64,000 nt of DNA from Ilumatobacter coccineus YM16-304 (GTDB taxonomy: Bacteria > Actinomycetota > Acidimicrobiia > Acidimicrobiales > Ilumatobacteraceae): contig NC_020520.1 of NCBI RefSeq assembly GCF_000348785.1, positions 3,100,001 to 3,164,000 on the forward strand, read 5' to 3'. Made by a program: the position numbers and the translations under genes. Of this stretch, positions 23,758 through 32,921 are shown piece after piece (position 1 is the stretch's first letter; every line of letters starts with the position of its first letter). Below the pieces are notes generated by a model. It was not told the DNA's origin and did not search any database. It saw nothing but the letters and a program-made list of their open reading frames with translations.

Positions 23758-24902
23758 GCAACGACGTTGCAATCGTCGGCATCGGAATGCACAAGTTCGG
23801 ACGCACCGAAGGCGTGTCGGGCATGGAGCAAGGTGCCGTCGCCGTGCGCGAAGCCTGCAAGGACGCCGGCGTCGACTGGAGCGACATCGAGTTCGCGTTC
23901 GGTGGCTCAGCGGCCGCCGGCGCACCCGACACGATGGTCAGCCAACTCGGCCTCACCGGGGTGCAGTTCATCAACGTCGCCAACGGTTGCGCGACCGGTG
24001 GCTCGGCCCTGTTCTCGGCGGTCAACACGATCAAGGCCGGTGTCGCCGAACTCGGCATCGCCATCGGCTTCGACAAGCACGAGCGTGGCGCCTTCCGCGT
24101 CAACACGAAGGGCGCCGGACTGTCGGACTGGTACGGCGCGTCGGGCATGGCGCTCACCACGCAGTTCTTCGGCATGAAGATCAACCGCTACATGGAGGAG
24201 TACGGCATCAGCCACGAGTCGCTCGCTCGTGTCTCGGCCAAGGCGTTCCGCAACGGGGCGAAGAACCCGATGGCCTGGCGCCGCAAGGAACTCAGCGAAG
24301 CGCAGGTGCTCGAAGCCGCGATGCTCTCGTACCCGCTCACGCAGTACATGTTCTGTTCGCCCGGCGAAGGTGGCGTGGCGATGATCCTCGCTCCGGCCGA
24401 CAAGGCGCACAAGTACACCGACAAGCCGGTCTTCTTGAAGTCGGCGGTCGTCCGCTCCCGCAAGTTCGGTTCGTTCGAAGTGATGGCACCGCACATCGCG
24501 CTCGAGCACAACGCCGGACCGACCGTCGACGCGTCGAAGGCTGCGTTCGAGATGGCGGGCATGGGGCCCGACGACATCGACATCGCCCAGCTGCAAGACA
24601 CCGAATCGGGTGCCGAGATCATGCACATGGCCGAGAACGGCTTCTGCGAGCACGGCGAGCAGGAGCGCATGCTGGCCATGGGCGAGACCGAGATCGACGG
24701 TCGCCTGCCGATCAACACCGACGGCGGCTGCCTCGCCAACGGTGAACCGGTCGGTGCGTCCGGCCTCCGCCAGGTGTACGAGAACGTGCTGCAGTTGCGC
24801 GGCGAGGCCGGGGCCCGTCAGGTCCCGAACGACCCGAAGACGGCGTACACACACGTGTACGGCGCGCCGGGCATCTCCGGCGTCACCATCCTGTCGCGCT
24901 GA
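23754..24902 (+). CDS. Thiolase-fold lipid-transfer (Ltp2-like) protein
   Basis: 382 residues. The N-terminal thiolase half has a Cys in the usual nucleophile context (VANGCATGGSALFSAV). The classical C-terminal GHPxGAxG block is replaced by NTDGGCLANGEPVGASG, lacking the His, and the distal segment VYENVLQLRGEAGARQVP is typical of SCP-x/Ltp proteins. It is therefore unlikely to be a regular thiolase. With the DUF35 partner it more probably forms an acyl-CoA retro-aldolase acting on branched or sterol-like side chains. That is an inference from family; the substrate is not visible. Confidence 0.82.
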   Translation: MSNDVAIVGIGMHKFGRTEGVSGMEQGAVAVREACKDAGVDWSDIEFAFGGSAAAGAPDTMVSQLGLTGVQFINVANGCATGGSALFSAVNTIKAGVAELGIAIGFDKHERGAFRVNTKGAGLSDWYGASGMALTTQFFGMKINRYMEEYGISHESLARVSAKAFRNGAKNPMAWRRKELSEAQVLEAAMLSYPLTQYMFCSPGEGGVAMILAPADKAHKYTDKPVFLKSAVVRSRKFGSFEVMAPHIALEHNAGPTVDASKAAFEMAGMGPDDIDIAQLQDTESGAEIMHMAENGFCEHGEQERMLAMGETEIDGRLPINTDGGCLANGEPVGASGLRQVYENVLQLRGEAGARQVPNDPKTAYTHVYGAPGISGVTILSR

Positions 24903-24938
24903 TCACGCCGACACCGCTCGATCCGATGGTCGATGCGC

Positions 24939-25823
24939 TCACCTCGTGAGCGCATCGATCACGGCTCGCCACGCCGGATGTGTCGGGTCGAGGTTCGAGA
25001 AGTGGTCGGCGCCGTCGACCACCACGAGGCGAGCGGTCGACCCCGCCGCTGTGGCCCGTTCGACGTAGGTCTCCGACTGCGAGACGGGCACGATCCGATC
25101 GTCGGCACCGTGCACGGCGATCACCTCTGCCTCGATCGGCTGCAGCTCCGCCGGCGACGTCTGCGCATACCGCACCGGGTCGTCCCCGGGCAACGCACCG
25201 ACGAGATCTGTGCACGCGGTCCCGCCGATTCCCTCGTCGACGCATCCGATGAGGTCGAGCACGCCGGCCTGTGACACGGCCGTCTCCGGAATCACTTCGG
25301 GATCGACACCGGGGACCCCGACCGGGAGCAGCCGCCTGCTCGCGAGCCACACGGCGAGATGCCCGCCTGCCGAGTGGCCCACCGTGGCCACGTCGCCGAG
25401 GTCGAGCACACCATCGAACCGCTCGGGCAGATCGGCCAACACGTCGATGGCCGCGGCAGCGTCGACGAACGTCTGGGGATATCCGCCTCCCGCACCGACC
25501 CGCCGGTACTCGATGTTCCACACGGCGAACCCTTCGTCGAGCAGCGACGGCACCAGCGGGTCCATGAGATCGAGCGCGAACCCGTCACGCCAGAACCCGC
25601 CGTGGATCAGCACCACGACCGGCACGCCTTCCGGGTCGGGACCGTCGTCGTCGATGGGCAACCACAGCTCGCCGTACGTGTCGGGGTGATCGCCGTAGTC
25701 GATGCGCTCCGGGCCTCGCGTCAGCGAGCGGGCGTCGGATGCCGTGTCGCCGCTGCCCGAGCAACCGGCGGCCACGAACGCTGCCGCGAGCGTCACCGCA
25801 ATCGCTCGCCGTCGGCTTCGCAT
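24939..25823 (-). CDS. Alpha/beta-hydrolase lipoprotein (carboxylesterase-like)
   Basis: 294 residues. A lipobox with Cys21 (FVAAGC) is followed by an alpha/beta-hydrolase domain: oxyanion HGGFW, nucleophile elbow GHSAGGH, acid in VHGADDRIVP and His in DGADHFSNL. This resembles BD-FAE/esterase-type enzymes that act on short acyl esters. It is anchored outside the membrane. The ATG at 25823 has TACTGT seven bases upstream (leaderless). It diverges from another lipoprotein hydrolase across only 42 bp. Its substrate is unknown. Confidence 0.82.
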   Translation of the reverse strand: MRSRRRAIAVTLAAAFVAAGCSGSGDTASDARSLTRGPERIDYGDHPDTYGELWLPIDDDGPDPEGVPVVVLIHGGFWRDGFALDLMDPLVPSLLDEGFAVWNIEYRRVGAGGGYPQTFVDAAAAIDVLADLPERFDGVLDLGDVATVGHSAGGHLAVWLASRRLLPVGVPGVDPEVIPETAVSQAGVLDLIGCVDEGIGGTACTDLVGALPGDDPVRYAQTSPAELQPIEAEVIAVHGADDRIVPVSQSETYVERATAAGSTARLVVVDGADHFSNLDPTHPAWRAVIDALTR

Positions 25824-25830
25824 GGCGCGG

Positions 25831-25858
25831 ACAGTAGCCGGTGCCGCGCCAGTACCCT
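25831..25858. promoter_or_regulatory. Two divergent leaderless -10 boxes
   Basis: TACTGT reads leftward at 25836-25831, seven bases before the esterase ATG. TACCCT reads rightward at 25853-25858, seven bases before the serine-hydrolase GTG. The two promoters are packed into a 42-bp gap. Confidence 0.55.
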
Positions 25859-25865
25859 TCGCTGC

Positions 25866-27176
25866 GTGAGTGGTCGGGGCCTGCGTCGAGGGGGTGTGAT
25901 CCTGCTCGCCGTCGCCCTGCTCACGAGCGCCTGTGGTTCGAGCAACGCGTCGGTCGACGCCTCGTTCGGTCGCGACGACCCGGTTCCACCGACCGAGCCG
26001 ACCCTCGCCGCGACCGACACGCCGTCGACCACTGCGAGCCCCGATGACGCGTCGACGACCACCACCACGGCCGACACGACAGACACGACCACCGTGCCGG
26101 CCACCACCGCGCCCGTCACCACCGTGCTCGTGGCACCGGCATCGACCACGACGGCGCCCACGACCGTCCCGGCGCCCACCACGACCACGTTGCCACCGCT
26201 CGTCCCCGTCGAGCCGATCCCCGCAGCCGAGGCCCCGGATCGTGCACCCGTCGACCCGAGCTTCGGGGCGACCAACGCAGCATTCGATCGTCTCGCCGCC
26301 AACAACGTCGGCGCCTCCCTCTCGGTCGTGCGCGGTGGCGAACTCGTCGTGTCGCGAGCGACCGGCCTCACCGTCGACGGCAGCCCGGCCACCGGCGACA
26401 CGCCGTTCGTCGTGGCCAGCGTCAGCAAACTGGTGCTCGGAGTGGCGCTCGCCCGGCTCCATCAACAGGGACTGATCGACGTCGCCGAACCGGTCCCGTG
26501 GGGCGAGATCGGCATCTGGCCCGGCAACGGCTGGACCGACGTGACGCTGTGGGAGTTGATGAACCACTCGGCGGGCGTGCCCGTCGCCAGGTCGACCTGG
26601 TTCACCGGCGGGGCGCGCTGCGAAGAACACATCGTCCCACTCGTGAGCTCTCCCCCACGCGGACACCGCGGAACCTGGACCTACTCGAACGGGAACTACT
26701 GCCTGCTCGGCATGGTGATCGAAGCCCGCACCGGGCTGCCGCTCGACGAGGCCGTGCAACAGTTGGTCTTCGACCCGGTGGGCGCCGACGGCGTCCACCT
26801 CACGCTCGACGGGCTCCTCCCGGGCGACATGCCCCACCCGCACGGCGCAGGCGTCCAGCGCCTCTCGCGGCTCGGTGGAGCGGGCACGCTCGTGGTGTCG
26901 ACCGATGATCTCGCCCTCGCGGTCGGCCGACTCACCGACGCCGACGTCGAGATCGTCCGGCGCGGTGTGTTCGTCGACCAGTACGGCTTCGGCCACACCG
27001 GCACCGTCGACGGCGCCAAGGCGTGCACGTGGTGGCTCGATGGCGGCGACACCGTGATCTCGGCCACGATCGCCGGTGACGCCCGCTCGACAGGCGGTGC
27101 CGTGTGCGACCTCGTGATCCCGGCGATCGCCACCGACCTCGGCATCGCCGCCGGTCGCCCCAACCGGTCGTCGTGA
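25866..27176 (+). CDS. Serine hydrolase lipoprotein, beta-lactamase/class C PBP family
   Basis: 436 residues. A lipobox (LLTSAC, Cys23) is followed by a long Thr/Pro/Ala-rich linker (residues 35-120) likely spanning the cell wall. The beta-lactamase fold follows with the SVSK tetrad (SxxK), YSN (YxN) and HTG as third motif. Such proteins hydrolyse or transfer D-amino-acid peptides or esters; a true beta-lactamase role is less likely. GTG start with a leaderless -10 (TACCCT) as noted upstream. Confidence 0.82.
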   Translation: MSGRGLRRGGVILLAVALLTSACGSSNASVDASFGRDDPVPPTEPTLAATDTPSTTASPDDASTTTTTADTTDTTTVPATTAPVTTVLVAPASTTTAPTTVPAPTTTTLPPLVPVEPIPAAEAPDRAPVDPSFGATNAAFDRLAANNVGASLSVVRGGELVVSRATGLTVDGSPATGDTPFVVASVSKLVLGVALARLHQQGLIDVAEPVPWGEIGIWPGNGWTDVTLWELMNHSAGVPVARSTWFTGGARCEEHIVPLVSSPPRGHRGTWTYSNGNYCLLGMVIEARTGLPLDEAVQQLVFDPVGADGVHLTLDGLLPGDMPHPHGAGVQRLSRLGGAGTLVVSTDDLALAVGRLTDADVEIVRRGVFVDQYGFGHTGTVDGAKACTWWLDGGDTVISATIAGDARSTGGAVCDLVIPAIATDLGIAAGRPNRSS

Positions 27177-27201
27177 CCCGGAGCCGCCACCGATCAGGCG
27201 G

Positions 27202-28209
27202 TCAGATCTCCCAGCGTTGCTTGGCCGCCACGATCGTCGGACGGCCGATGTCGCCGGTCGACGCCGCTTCGGGGCGGTACGACTCCCCGACGAGCGAGCT
27301 CAACACCACGCCGGTCGACAACGACAGCGCTTCGAAGTCGTAGCCACCCTCGAGCGCGACCAGCGTTCGGCGTGCCGGCACCAGCCGTTGGAGCCGCAGC
27401 GCGAGGTCGCCGTAGTCGGCCGACGAGAGCTCGAGGCCGGCCAGCGGATCGTTGCGGTGTGCGTCGAAGCCGGCCGAGATGATCAGCCACGTCGGAGCGA
27501 ACCGCTCGATCACCGGCACGATCACCTCGTCGAACATCTCGCGGAACACGTCGCCGCGGGTGCCCCTCGGTACGGGCAGGTTGAGGTTGGAGAACGGCGC
27601 GTTGGGGCCGCCGGTCTCGTCGGCGCGCCCCGTGCCCGGGTACAGCGGCGACTCGTGCGTCGACACGTACAACACGTTCGGATCGTCGTAGAAGATGTCT
27701 TGCGTGCCGTTGCCGTGGTGCACGTCCCAGTCGACGATCGCCACCCGCTCACCACGGTCGACCAGCGACGCCGCCGCGACCGCCACGTTGTTGAACAGAC
27801 AGAACCCCATCGCGCTGTCGGCGACCGCGTGATGACCGGGGGGCCGACTGGCGGCGAAGGCGATGTCGCACTCGTCGTTCGCCAGCGCATCGACCGCATC
27901 GAGCACGGCCCCGGCCGCCCGGCGCGCCGTGGTGAACGAGCCGGCTGCCGCGTAGGTGTCGGCGTCGAGGTGCCCGCCGCCAGCAGCGCAGATCGCTTCG
28001 ACCCGACGAACGTGGGCGGGGGCGTGCACGCGTTCGAGTTCGGCGTGCGTCGCGAGACGCGGCTCCACCTGTCGAACGGCGTCGCCGAGCCCCGCGGCCG
28101 GGATCCCAGCGAGCGAGGCGTCGAGGCGGCCTCGCCGCTCGGGGTGACCATCGGGCTCGACGTGTTCGTCGAGCTCGGCGGCGCTGAAGACGGCGATCGG
28201 TTGATCCAC
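27202..28209 (-). CDS. Histone-deacetylase-family protein (AcuC/APAH-like)
   Basis: 335 residues. The arginase/deacetylase fold shows the zinc and catalytic signatures RPPGHHA (His pair), VDWDVHHGNGTQ (zinc Asp and His), the second Asp in SAGFDAHRNDP and LEGGYD. The family deacetylates acetyl-lysine or acetylpolyamines. The GTG at 28209 has TATGGT six bases upstream; an earlier ATG at 28287 would run into the divergent gene. It diverges from the GNAT/acyl-CoA-synthetase gene, so the pair may add and remove lysine acylation, as AcuA/AcuC do in Bacillus. Confidence 0.87.
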   Translation of the reverse strand: MDQPIAVFSAAELDEHVEPDGHPERRGRLDASLAGIPAAGLGDAVRQVEPRLATHAELERVHAPAHVRRVEAICAAGGGHLDADTYAAAGSFTTARRAAGAVLDAVDALANDECDIAFAASRPPGHHAVADSAMGFCLFNNVAVAAASLVDRGERVAIVDWDVHHGNGTQDIFYDDPNVLYVSTHESPLYPGTGRADETGGPNAPFSNLNLPVPRGTRGDVFREMFDEVIVPVIERFAPTWLIISAGFDAHRNDPLAGLELSSADYGDLALRLQRLVPARRTLVALEGGYDFEALSLSTGVVLSSLVGESYRPEAASTGDIGRPTIVAAKQRWEI

Positions 28210-28215
28210 AGGTGC

Positions 28216-28252
28216 ACCATACTTTCCACGCTCGACAGTGCCATGCTGGCAC
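28216..28252. promoter_or_regulatory. Shared deacetylase/acyltransferase promoter with palindrome
   Basis: The dyad GTGCCATGCTGGCAC (28238-28252) has six-base arms around a 3-nt centre. A leaderless -10 TATGGT for the leftward deacetylase lies at 28221-28216, so the dyad would cover its -35 region. It also lies 15 bp before the acyltransferase ATG, making it a good site for coordinated repression. Confidence 0.55.
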
Positions 28253-28267
28253 GGTGAGGCCGCCAGC

Positions 28268-30826
28268 ATGAGTTCCGAAGCAACCACGTCTCGCTGGGCG
28301 ACGTCCGTCGTCCTCGGCGACGGCGAGTCCGCCTACATCCGCCCCCTCGTGCCCGAGGATCAGGACGCGCTGCTCGCCTTCCACGAACGTCAATCGCCCG
28401 AGAGCCTCTACCGCCGCTTCTTTTCCCCCAAACCGTCACTCACCCGCGCCGAGCTCGAGCACTTCACCACCGTCGACATGGTCGACCGCGTTGCGCTGGC
28501 CGTCGAGCTGCACGACGAGCTGGTCGCCTGGGCGAGCTACGAACGCTGGACCGGTCGAAACGAGGCCGAGGCCGCGTTCATGGTCGACGATGCACACCAC
28601 GGGCGCGGCATCGCCACGCTGCTGCTCGAACATCTCGCGGCGATCGCCCGAACCAACGGCATCACCCGGTTCACGGCCGAAGTGCTCGCCGACAACCGCG
28701 GCATGCTCGCCGTGTTCGCCAAAGCCGGTTGGCCGCTCGAACGCCGATTCGATTCGGGCGTCGTCGACCTCGACTGGGAGCTGGCCACCACCGACGAGTT
28801 CCTCGACAGCGTCGAACGGCGCGAGCAGCGCGCCGACTCCCGAGCGGTCGCGCGGGTGCTCCTCCCCCGGGCCATCGCCATGGTCGGCGCATCCGACCGG
28901 GTCGACACCATCGGCCACCAACTGTGGACCCACCTCCGCGACAGCGCTGCGGTACCGGTGTACCCGGTCAACCCGCGGCTCGAAGACCTCGACGGCCGCC
29001 GGTGCTACGGCTCGGTCGACGACCTGCCCGACGACGTCTCGCTCGCGATCATCGCCGTGCCACCCAAGTCGCTCGAGTCGACGATCGACGCGTGCATCGC
29101 CAAGCGCATGCGTGGCGCCGTCATCGTCACCATCATCAACGGCCCGAAGGGGCCGCAGATCGACATCGCGTCCATCGTCGCCCGCGCCCGCCGCAACGGT
29201 CTGCGCATCATCGGCCCGAACAGCATGGGCGTCGCGTCGCTCCACGCCGGGTCGGCGCTCCAGGCCTCGCTCGTCGACGTGTCGCTCCCGCCGGGACGAG
29301 TCGCCATCTCCATGCAGTCGGGCACCCTCGGCGCGTCGCTGCTGCGACGCGCTCGCGATCTCGATCTGGGCCTGTCGTGGTTCGTGTCGCTCGGCGACAA
29401 GTCCGACGTCTCGGCCAACGACCTGCTCCAGTTCTGGGAGGACGACGACAACACGAAGGTGATCGGTCTGTACACCGAGACCTTCGGCAACCCGCGCAAG
29501 TTCGCGCGGATCGCCCGACGCGCCGGCCGCAAGCGTCCGATCGTCGCCGTCCGTACCGGCGCCGCCGCCGACGGGCCGATGGGCAGCGCGCTCTACCAGC
29601 AGGCCGGACTGATCGAAGTGCCGTCGGTGCACGCGCTGCTCGACGCTGCCCGTGTGCTCGCCTACCAGCCCACGATGCGGGGGCCGTCGGTCGCAGTGCT
29701 CACCAACTCGGTGAGCCCGGGCACGCTCGCTATGGCCGCGCTCAGAGCGGCCGGCATGTCGCCGGTCGAGTCGACCGCCGGTCTCGACTGGCAGTCGAGC
29801 ACCGACGAGTACGGCGACGCGATGTCGAGCGCGCTCGACGATCCCGAGATCGACGCCGTGTTCGTGATCTATGCGCCGTCGATCCCCGCGCACGAGTCGT
29901 TGATGTCGAAGACCATCACCGACGCTGCGCGAGGCGCCTCGAAGCCGGTCGTCGCCGTCATGATCGGCTCGACCGACGGACCCATCGCACCCGACTCCGA
30001 GGTTCCGGGGTTCGCGTTCCCCGAGGCCGCCGCTGCTGCGCTCGGCGCGTCGTTCGCCTACGGCGGCTGGCTCGCCACCGAGGCCGACACCACGATCACT
30101 CACCGTCCGGTCGACCCGGCTCGCGCCAAGGCGCTCATCAGCCAGGCGCTCGACGCCGCCGAGGGCAACGAGATCGAACTCGGCGTCGGTCCGGCGATCC
30201 AGTTGCTCTCCACCTACGGCATCGCCGTCGCCGGAGCCGAGGAGACGCCGGCGGCACGCGCGACCGACGTGGCCGAACGGCTCGGCTACCCCGTCGCGGT
30301 CAAGGCAGTCCACCGCCAACCCGGTCGATCGGCACGCTCGGGCATCGCGCTCGACCTCAACAACGCCGATGACGTCACCGATGCCATCGCGGTGATGAAC
30401 GAGTCGCTCGGCAACGCCGCCGATCGCTTCGTCGTCCAACGGATGACCTCGCCGGGCATCACGGTGCGTATCAAGTGCACGCACGACGACCGACTGGGCG
30501 CGATCGTGAGCGTCGGCTACGGCGGCGTCGACGCCGACGTGATCGGCGACCGGTCCGATCGACTGGCACCGATCTCGCCGTCGAGCGCCGCTGCGATGCT
30601 CACCGAGACCCTGGTCGGCCAAGCACTCGCCGACGCCGGGTTCGACCCGTCACCGCTCGTCGACACCATCGTGCAGTCGTCTCAGCTCTGCGCCGACCAC
30701 GCCGACATCGACGTGCTCGACCTCAACCCGGTCATCGTGTCGGCCGGGTCGGCGATCGTCACCGATCTCACCGTGCGCCTCGTCGATCGTCCCGACGACG
30801 ACGGCCCGATTCGCCGACTCGGCTGA
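28268..30826 (+). CDS. GNAT acetyltransferase fused to ADP-forming acyl-CoA-synthetase-like domains
   Basis: 852 residues. GNAT domain at about 20-175, with the acetyl-CoA motif HHGRGIATLL (residues 110-119); CoA-binding Rossmann domain from about 198 (AIAMVGASDR); succinyl-CoA-ligase-like domain; ATP-grasp-like domain after about 630. The segment that normally holds the phosphorylated His (SHTGALAG type) reads VRTGAAADG at about 427-435, so the synthetase half is probably non-catalytic and regulatory, as in PatZ. Domain order is GNAT first, the reverse of PatZ. Start ATG at 28268 after a GTGAGG site. Likely a protein lysine acetyltransferase, divergent from a deacetylase. Confidence 0.85.
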   Translation: MSSEATTSRWATSVVLGDGESAYIRPLVPEDQDALLAFHERQSPESLYRRFFSPKPSLTRAELEHFTTVDMVDRVALAVELHDELVAWASYERWTGRNEAEAAFMVDDAHHGRGIATLLLEHLAAIARTNGITRFTAEVLADNRGMLAVFAKAGWPLERRFDSGVVDLDWELATTDEFLDSVERREQRADSRAVARVLLPRAIAMVGASDRVDTIGHQLWTHLRDSAAVPVYPVNPRLEDLDGRRCYGSVDDLPDDVSLAIIAVPPKSLESTIDACIAKRMRGAVIVTIINGPKGPQIDIASIVARARRNGLRIIGPNSMGVASLHAGSALQASLVDVSLPPGRVAISMQSGTLGASLLRRARDLDLGLSWFVSLGDKSDVSANDLLQFWEDDDNTKVIGLYTETFGNPRKFARIARRAGRKRPIVAVRTGAAADGPMGSALYQQAGLIEVPSVHALLDAARVLAYQPTMRGPSVAVLTNSVSPGTLAMAALRAAGMSPVESTAGLDWQSSTDEYGDAMSSALDDPEIDAVFVIYAPSIPAHESLMSKTITDAARGASKPVVAVMIGSTDGPIAPDSEVPGFAFPEAAAAALGASFAYGGWLATEADTTITHRPVDPARAKALISQALDAAEGNEIELGVGPAIQLLSTYGIAVAGAEETPAARATDVAERLGYPVAVKAVHRQPGRSARSGIALDLNNADDVTDAIAVMNESLGNAADRFVVQRMTSPGITVRIKCTHDDRLGAIVSVGYGGVDADVIGDRSDRLAPISPSSAAAMLTETLVGQALADAGFDPSPLVDTIVQSSQLCADHADIDVLDLNPVIVSAGSAIVTDLTVRLVDRPDDDGPIRRLG

Positions 30827-30846
30827 CCGGCCCCGACCCGCTCGCA

Positions 30847-30877
30847 CTGCGGGCATCCACACCCCGGACGCCCGCAG
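30847..30877. terminator. Hairpin terminator after the acyltransferase gene
   Basis: CTGCGGGC and GCCCGCAG flank a 15-nt loop, 20 bp after the acyltransferase stop. It separates that gene from the membrane-anchored protein that follows and supports a start downstream of 30878 for the latter. Confidence 0.5.
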
Positions 30878-30901
30878 GTGCTGAAATACAGAGGCGTGGT
30901 A

Positions 30902-31486
30902 GTGCGAATCCTGATCCCGTTGTTCATCGTCATGTTCGTCATGGCCGGGTTCTACTGGTGGTACACGAAGAAGATGGCCGACATGCAGCCGGGCGACTCC
31001 GAACGGTCGCTTCCCGGCGCCCGCCTCACCTCCGAGCGACTGCGTTCGATGCCCCATCCTCCGTGGCGTGTGGTGTTCGAGATCGGCGAGAAGTCACTCG
31101 GCAACATCGACCACGTCGTCATCGGCCCGTGCGGGCCGATCGCGATCGAGACGATCATGGCCGACCGGCCGTCGCTCGAGGCGGTCGAAGCGCAGAGCAA
31201 CGCCGCCCAGGTGATGGCCAACGCCGCGATCACCCGTGGCGAACTCGACGACGTCACCAGCGCGGTCGGCGTGCCGTGCAAGCTGCTCGCCAAGGTCTAC
31301 TGGGGGACCCCCGTTCCCGATCGGCCGGCCGGAATCGCCGTCACCGAAGGCCTGGTCGCCGTCGAAGGTCAACGCCTCGAACAGTGGCTGATGATGCTCC
31401 CACCCGGTTCGCTCGGCGCAGCGCAGGTCGATCAGGTGTGGCAGGCAGTGCTCACCGGGATCGGCCGCCCCGATCCGCTCGCCTGA
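30902..31486 (+). CDS. Membrane-anchored NERD-like protein
   Basis: 194 residues. One N-terminal helix (about residues 3-20, ILIPLFIVMFVMAGFYWWY) is followed by a cytoplasmic domain with GNIDHVVIGPCGPIAIET, close to the core of NERD (nuclease-related) domains, but I do not see a complete nuclease signature. Start is uncertain: GTG at 30902 has a GAGG site seven bases upstream; GTGs at 30878 and 30896 are alternatives, the first lying directly after the terminator hairpin. Function unknown. Confidence 0.65.
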   Translation: MRILIPLFIVMFVMAGFYWWYTKKMADMQPGDSERSLPGARLTSERLRSMPHPPWRVVFEIGEKSLGNIDHVVIGPCGPIAIETIMADRPSLEAVEAQSNAAQVMANAAITRGELDDVTSAVGVPCKLLAKVYWGTPVPDRPAGIAVTEGLVAVEGQRLEQWLMMLPPGSLGAAQVDQVWQAVLTGIGRPDPLA

Positions 31487-31571
31487 CCCGGTGTCCGCTC
31501 GCCGAACCGGGGAGCGGTCGCGTCGGTCACCTGTCGACTTCGGTCAACAGTGCGTCGGGTAGCTTCGGCGC

Positions 31572-32921
31572 ATGGCGACTGCTGAAGAATTCGAAGGCCC
31601 CACGACCGAGCTGTTGCAGACACTCATCCGCAACGAATGCGTCAACGACGGCACCGGCGACACCGGTGGCGAGACCCGAAACTCCGACACGCTCGTGCAG
31701 TACCTCGAAGGTCCCGGTGTCGACATCGAGACCTACACGCCGCGACCCGGCCGAGACTCGATGGTCGCCCGCATCGCCGGCTCCGACCCCGACGCCCCGT
31801 CGCTGTGCCTCATGGGCCACACCGACGTCGTCCCGGTCACACCGTCGGGCTGGAAGGAAGACCCCTTCGGTGGCGAACTCATCGACGGAGAGGTCTGGGG
31901 CCGTGGAGCGATCGACATGCTCAACCTCACCTCGTCGATGGCCGTCGCGTTCCGACAGCTCGCCAACGAAGGGTTCAAGCCGAAGGGTGACCTCATCTAC
32001 TTCGGAGTCGCCGACGAGGAAGCCGGCGGCGTGTGGGGTGCCGAGTGGATGGCCGAACACCACTGGGACGCCATCGACGCCGACTACGTGCTGACCGAAC
32101 TCGGCGGCTGGTCGAGCATGTCCCCCGACGGGGTGCGCCACATCACGGTGAACGTGAACGAGAAGGGGATCGCCTGGCGTCGCATCCGCGTCAAGGGAAC
32201 CCCGGGCCACGGTTCGATGCCGTTCGGTGCCGACAACGCGGTCATCAAGGCCGCTGAAGTCGTGCGCCGCCTCACCGAGTACCGCCCGTCGCCGCTGCTC
32301 GACGACGTGTGGGCGGCCCAAGTGGCGAGCATGAAGCTCAGCGACGAGATCCGCGAGGCGCTCCTCGACCCGGCCCGGGTGTGGGACACGATCGCGTCGC
32401 TCCCCACGCCGATCGCCCGCACGTGTCATGCCCACACGCACACGACGTTCTCACCCAACATGGTCGACGGTGGCACGAAGACCAACATCATTCCCGACGT
32501 CGTCGACATCAACGTCGACATCCGCACCGTGCCCGGCACCACGCAGGAAGACGTGATCGGTCACCTGCGCGAGGCCCTCGGCGACATGTTCGACCACGTC
32601 GAGATCGACACCCTCCAGAGTTCGAATCCGACGAGTTCCCCCTTCGGCACCGGCACGCCGCTGTGGGATGCCTTGGAGAAGCACACGCAGGTCGCCTACC
32701 CCGATGCCCAACTCGTCCCGGGGCTCATCGTCGGCGGCACCGATGCTCGGTTCTACCGCGAGCGCGGGCGCACGGCCTACGGCGCCGGACTGTTCTCACA
32801 GAACGTCGACTTCGCCACCTTCGGATCCCGGTTCCACGGGCACAACGAACGCATCGACGTCGAGTCGCTCGGCCTCGCCGCCAACTTCTGGTACCACATC
32901 GCCTCCGACCTCGTCGGCTGA
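31572..32921 (+). CDS. M20-family metallopeptidase/deacylase
   Basis: 449 residues. Zinc motifs are GHTDVVP (His ligand), GRGAIDML (bridging Asp) and ADEEAGG (catalytic Glu and metal Glu), with GHNERID near the C-terminus. The insertion between them (about 185-330) is the dimerisation domain. The family hydrolyses dipeptides, acyl-amino acids or succinyl-diaminopimelate; the substrate is not determined. The ATG has TAGCTT six bases upstream, a leaderless -10. Its stop codon lies at the first copy of a 45-bp direct repeat. Confidence 0.85.
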   Translation: MATAEEFEGPTTELLQTLIRNECVNDGTGDTGGETRNSDTLVQYLEGPGVDIETYTPRPGRDSMVARIAGSDPDAPSLCLMGHTDVVPVTPSGWKEDPFGGELIDGEVWGRGAIDMLNLTSSMAVAFRQLANEGFKPKGDLIYFGVADEEAGGVWGAEWMAEHHWDAIDADYVLTELGGWSSMSPDGVRHITVNVNEKGIAWRRIRVKGTPGHGSMPFGADNAVIKAAEVVRRLTEYRPSPLLDDVWAAQVASMKLSDEIREALLDPARVWDTIASLPTPIARTCHAHTHTTFSPNMVDGGTKTNIIPDVVDINVDIRTVPGTTQEDVIGHLREALGDMFDHVEIDTLQSSNPTSSPFGTGTPLWDALEKHTQVAYPDAQLVPGLIVGGTDARFYRERGRTAYGAGLFSQNVDFATFGSRFHGHNERIDVESLGLAANFWYHIASDLVG

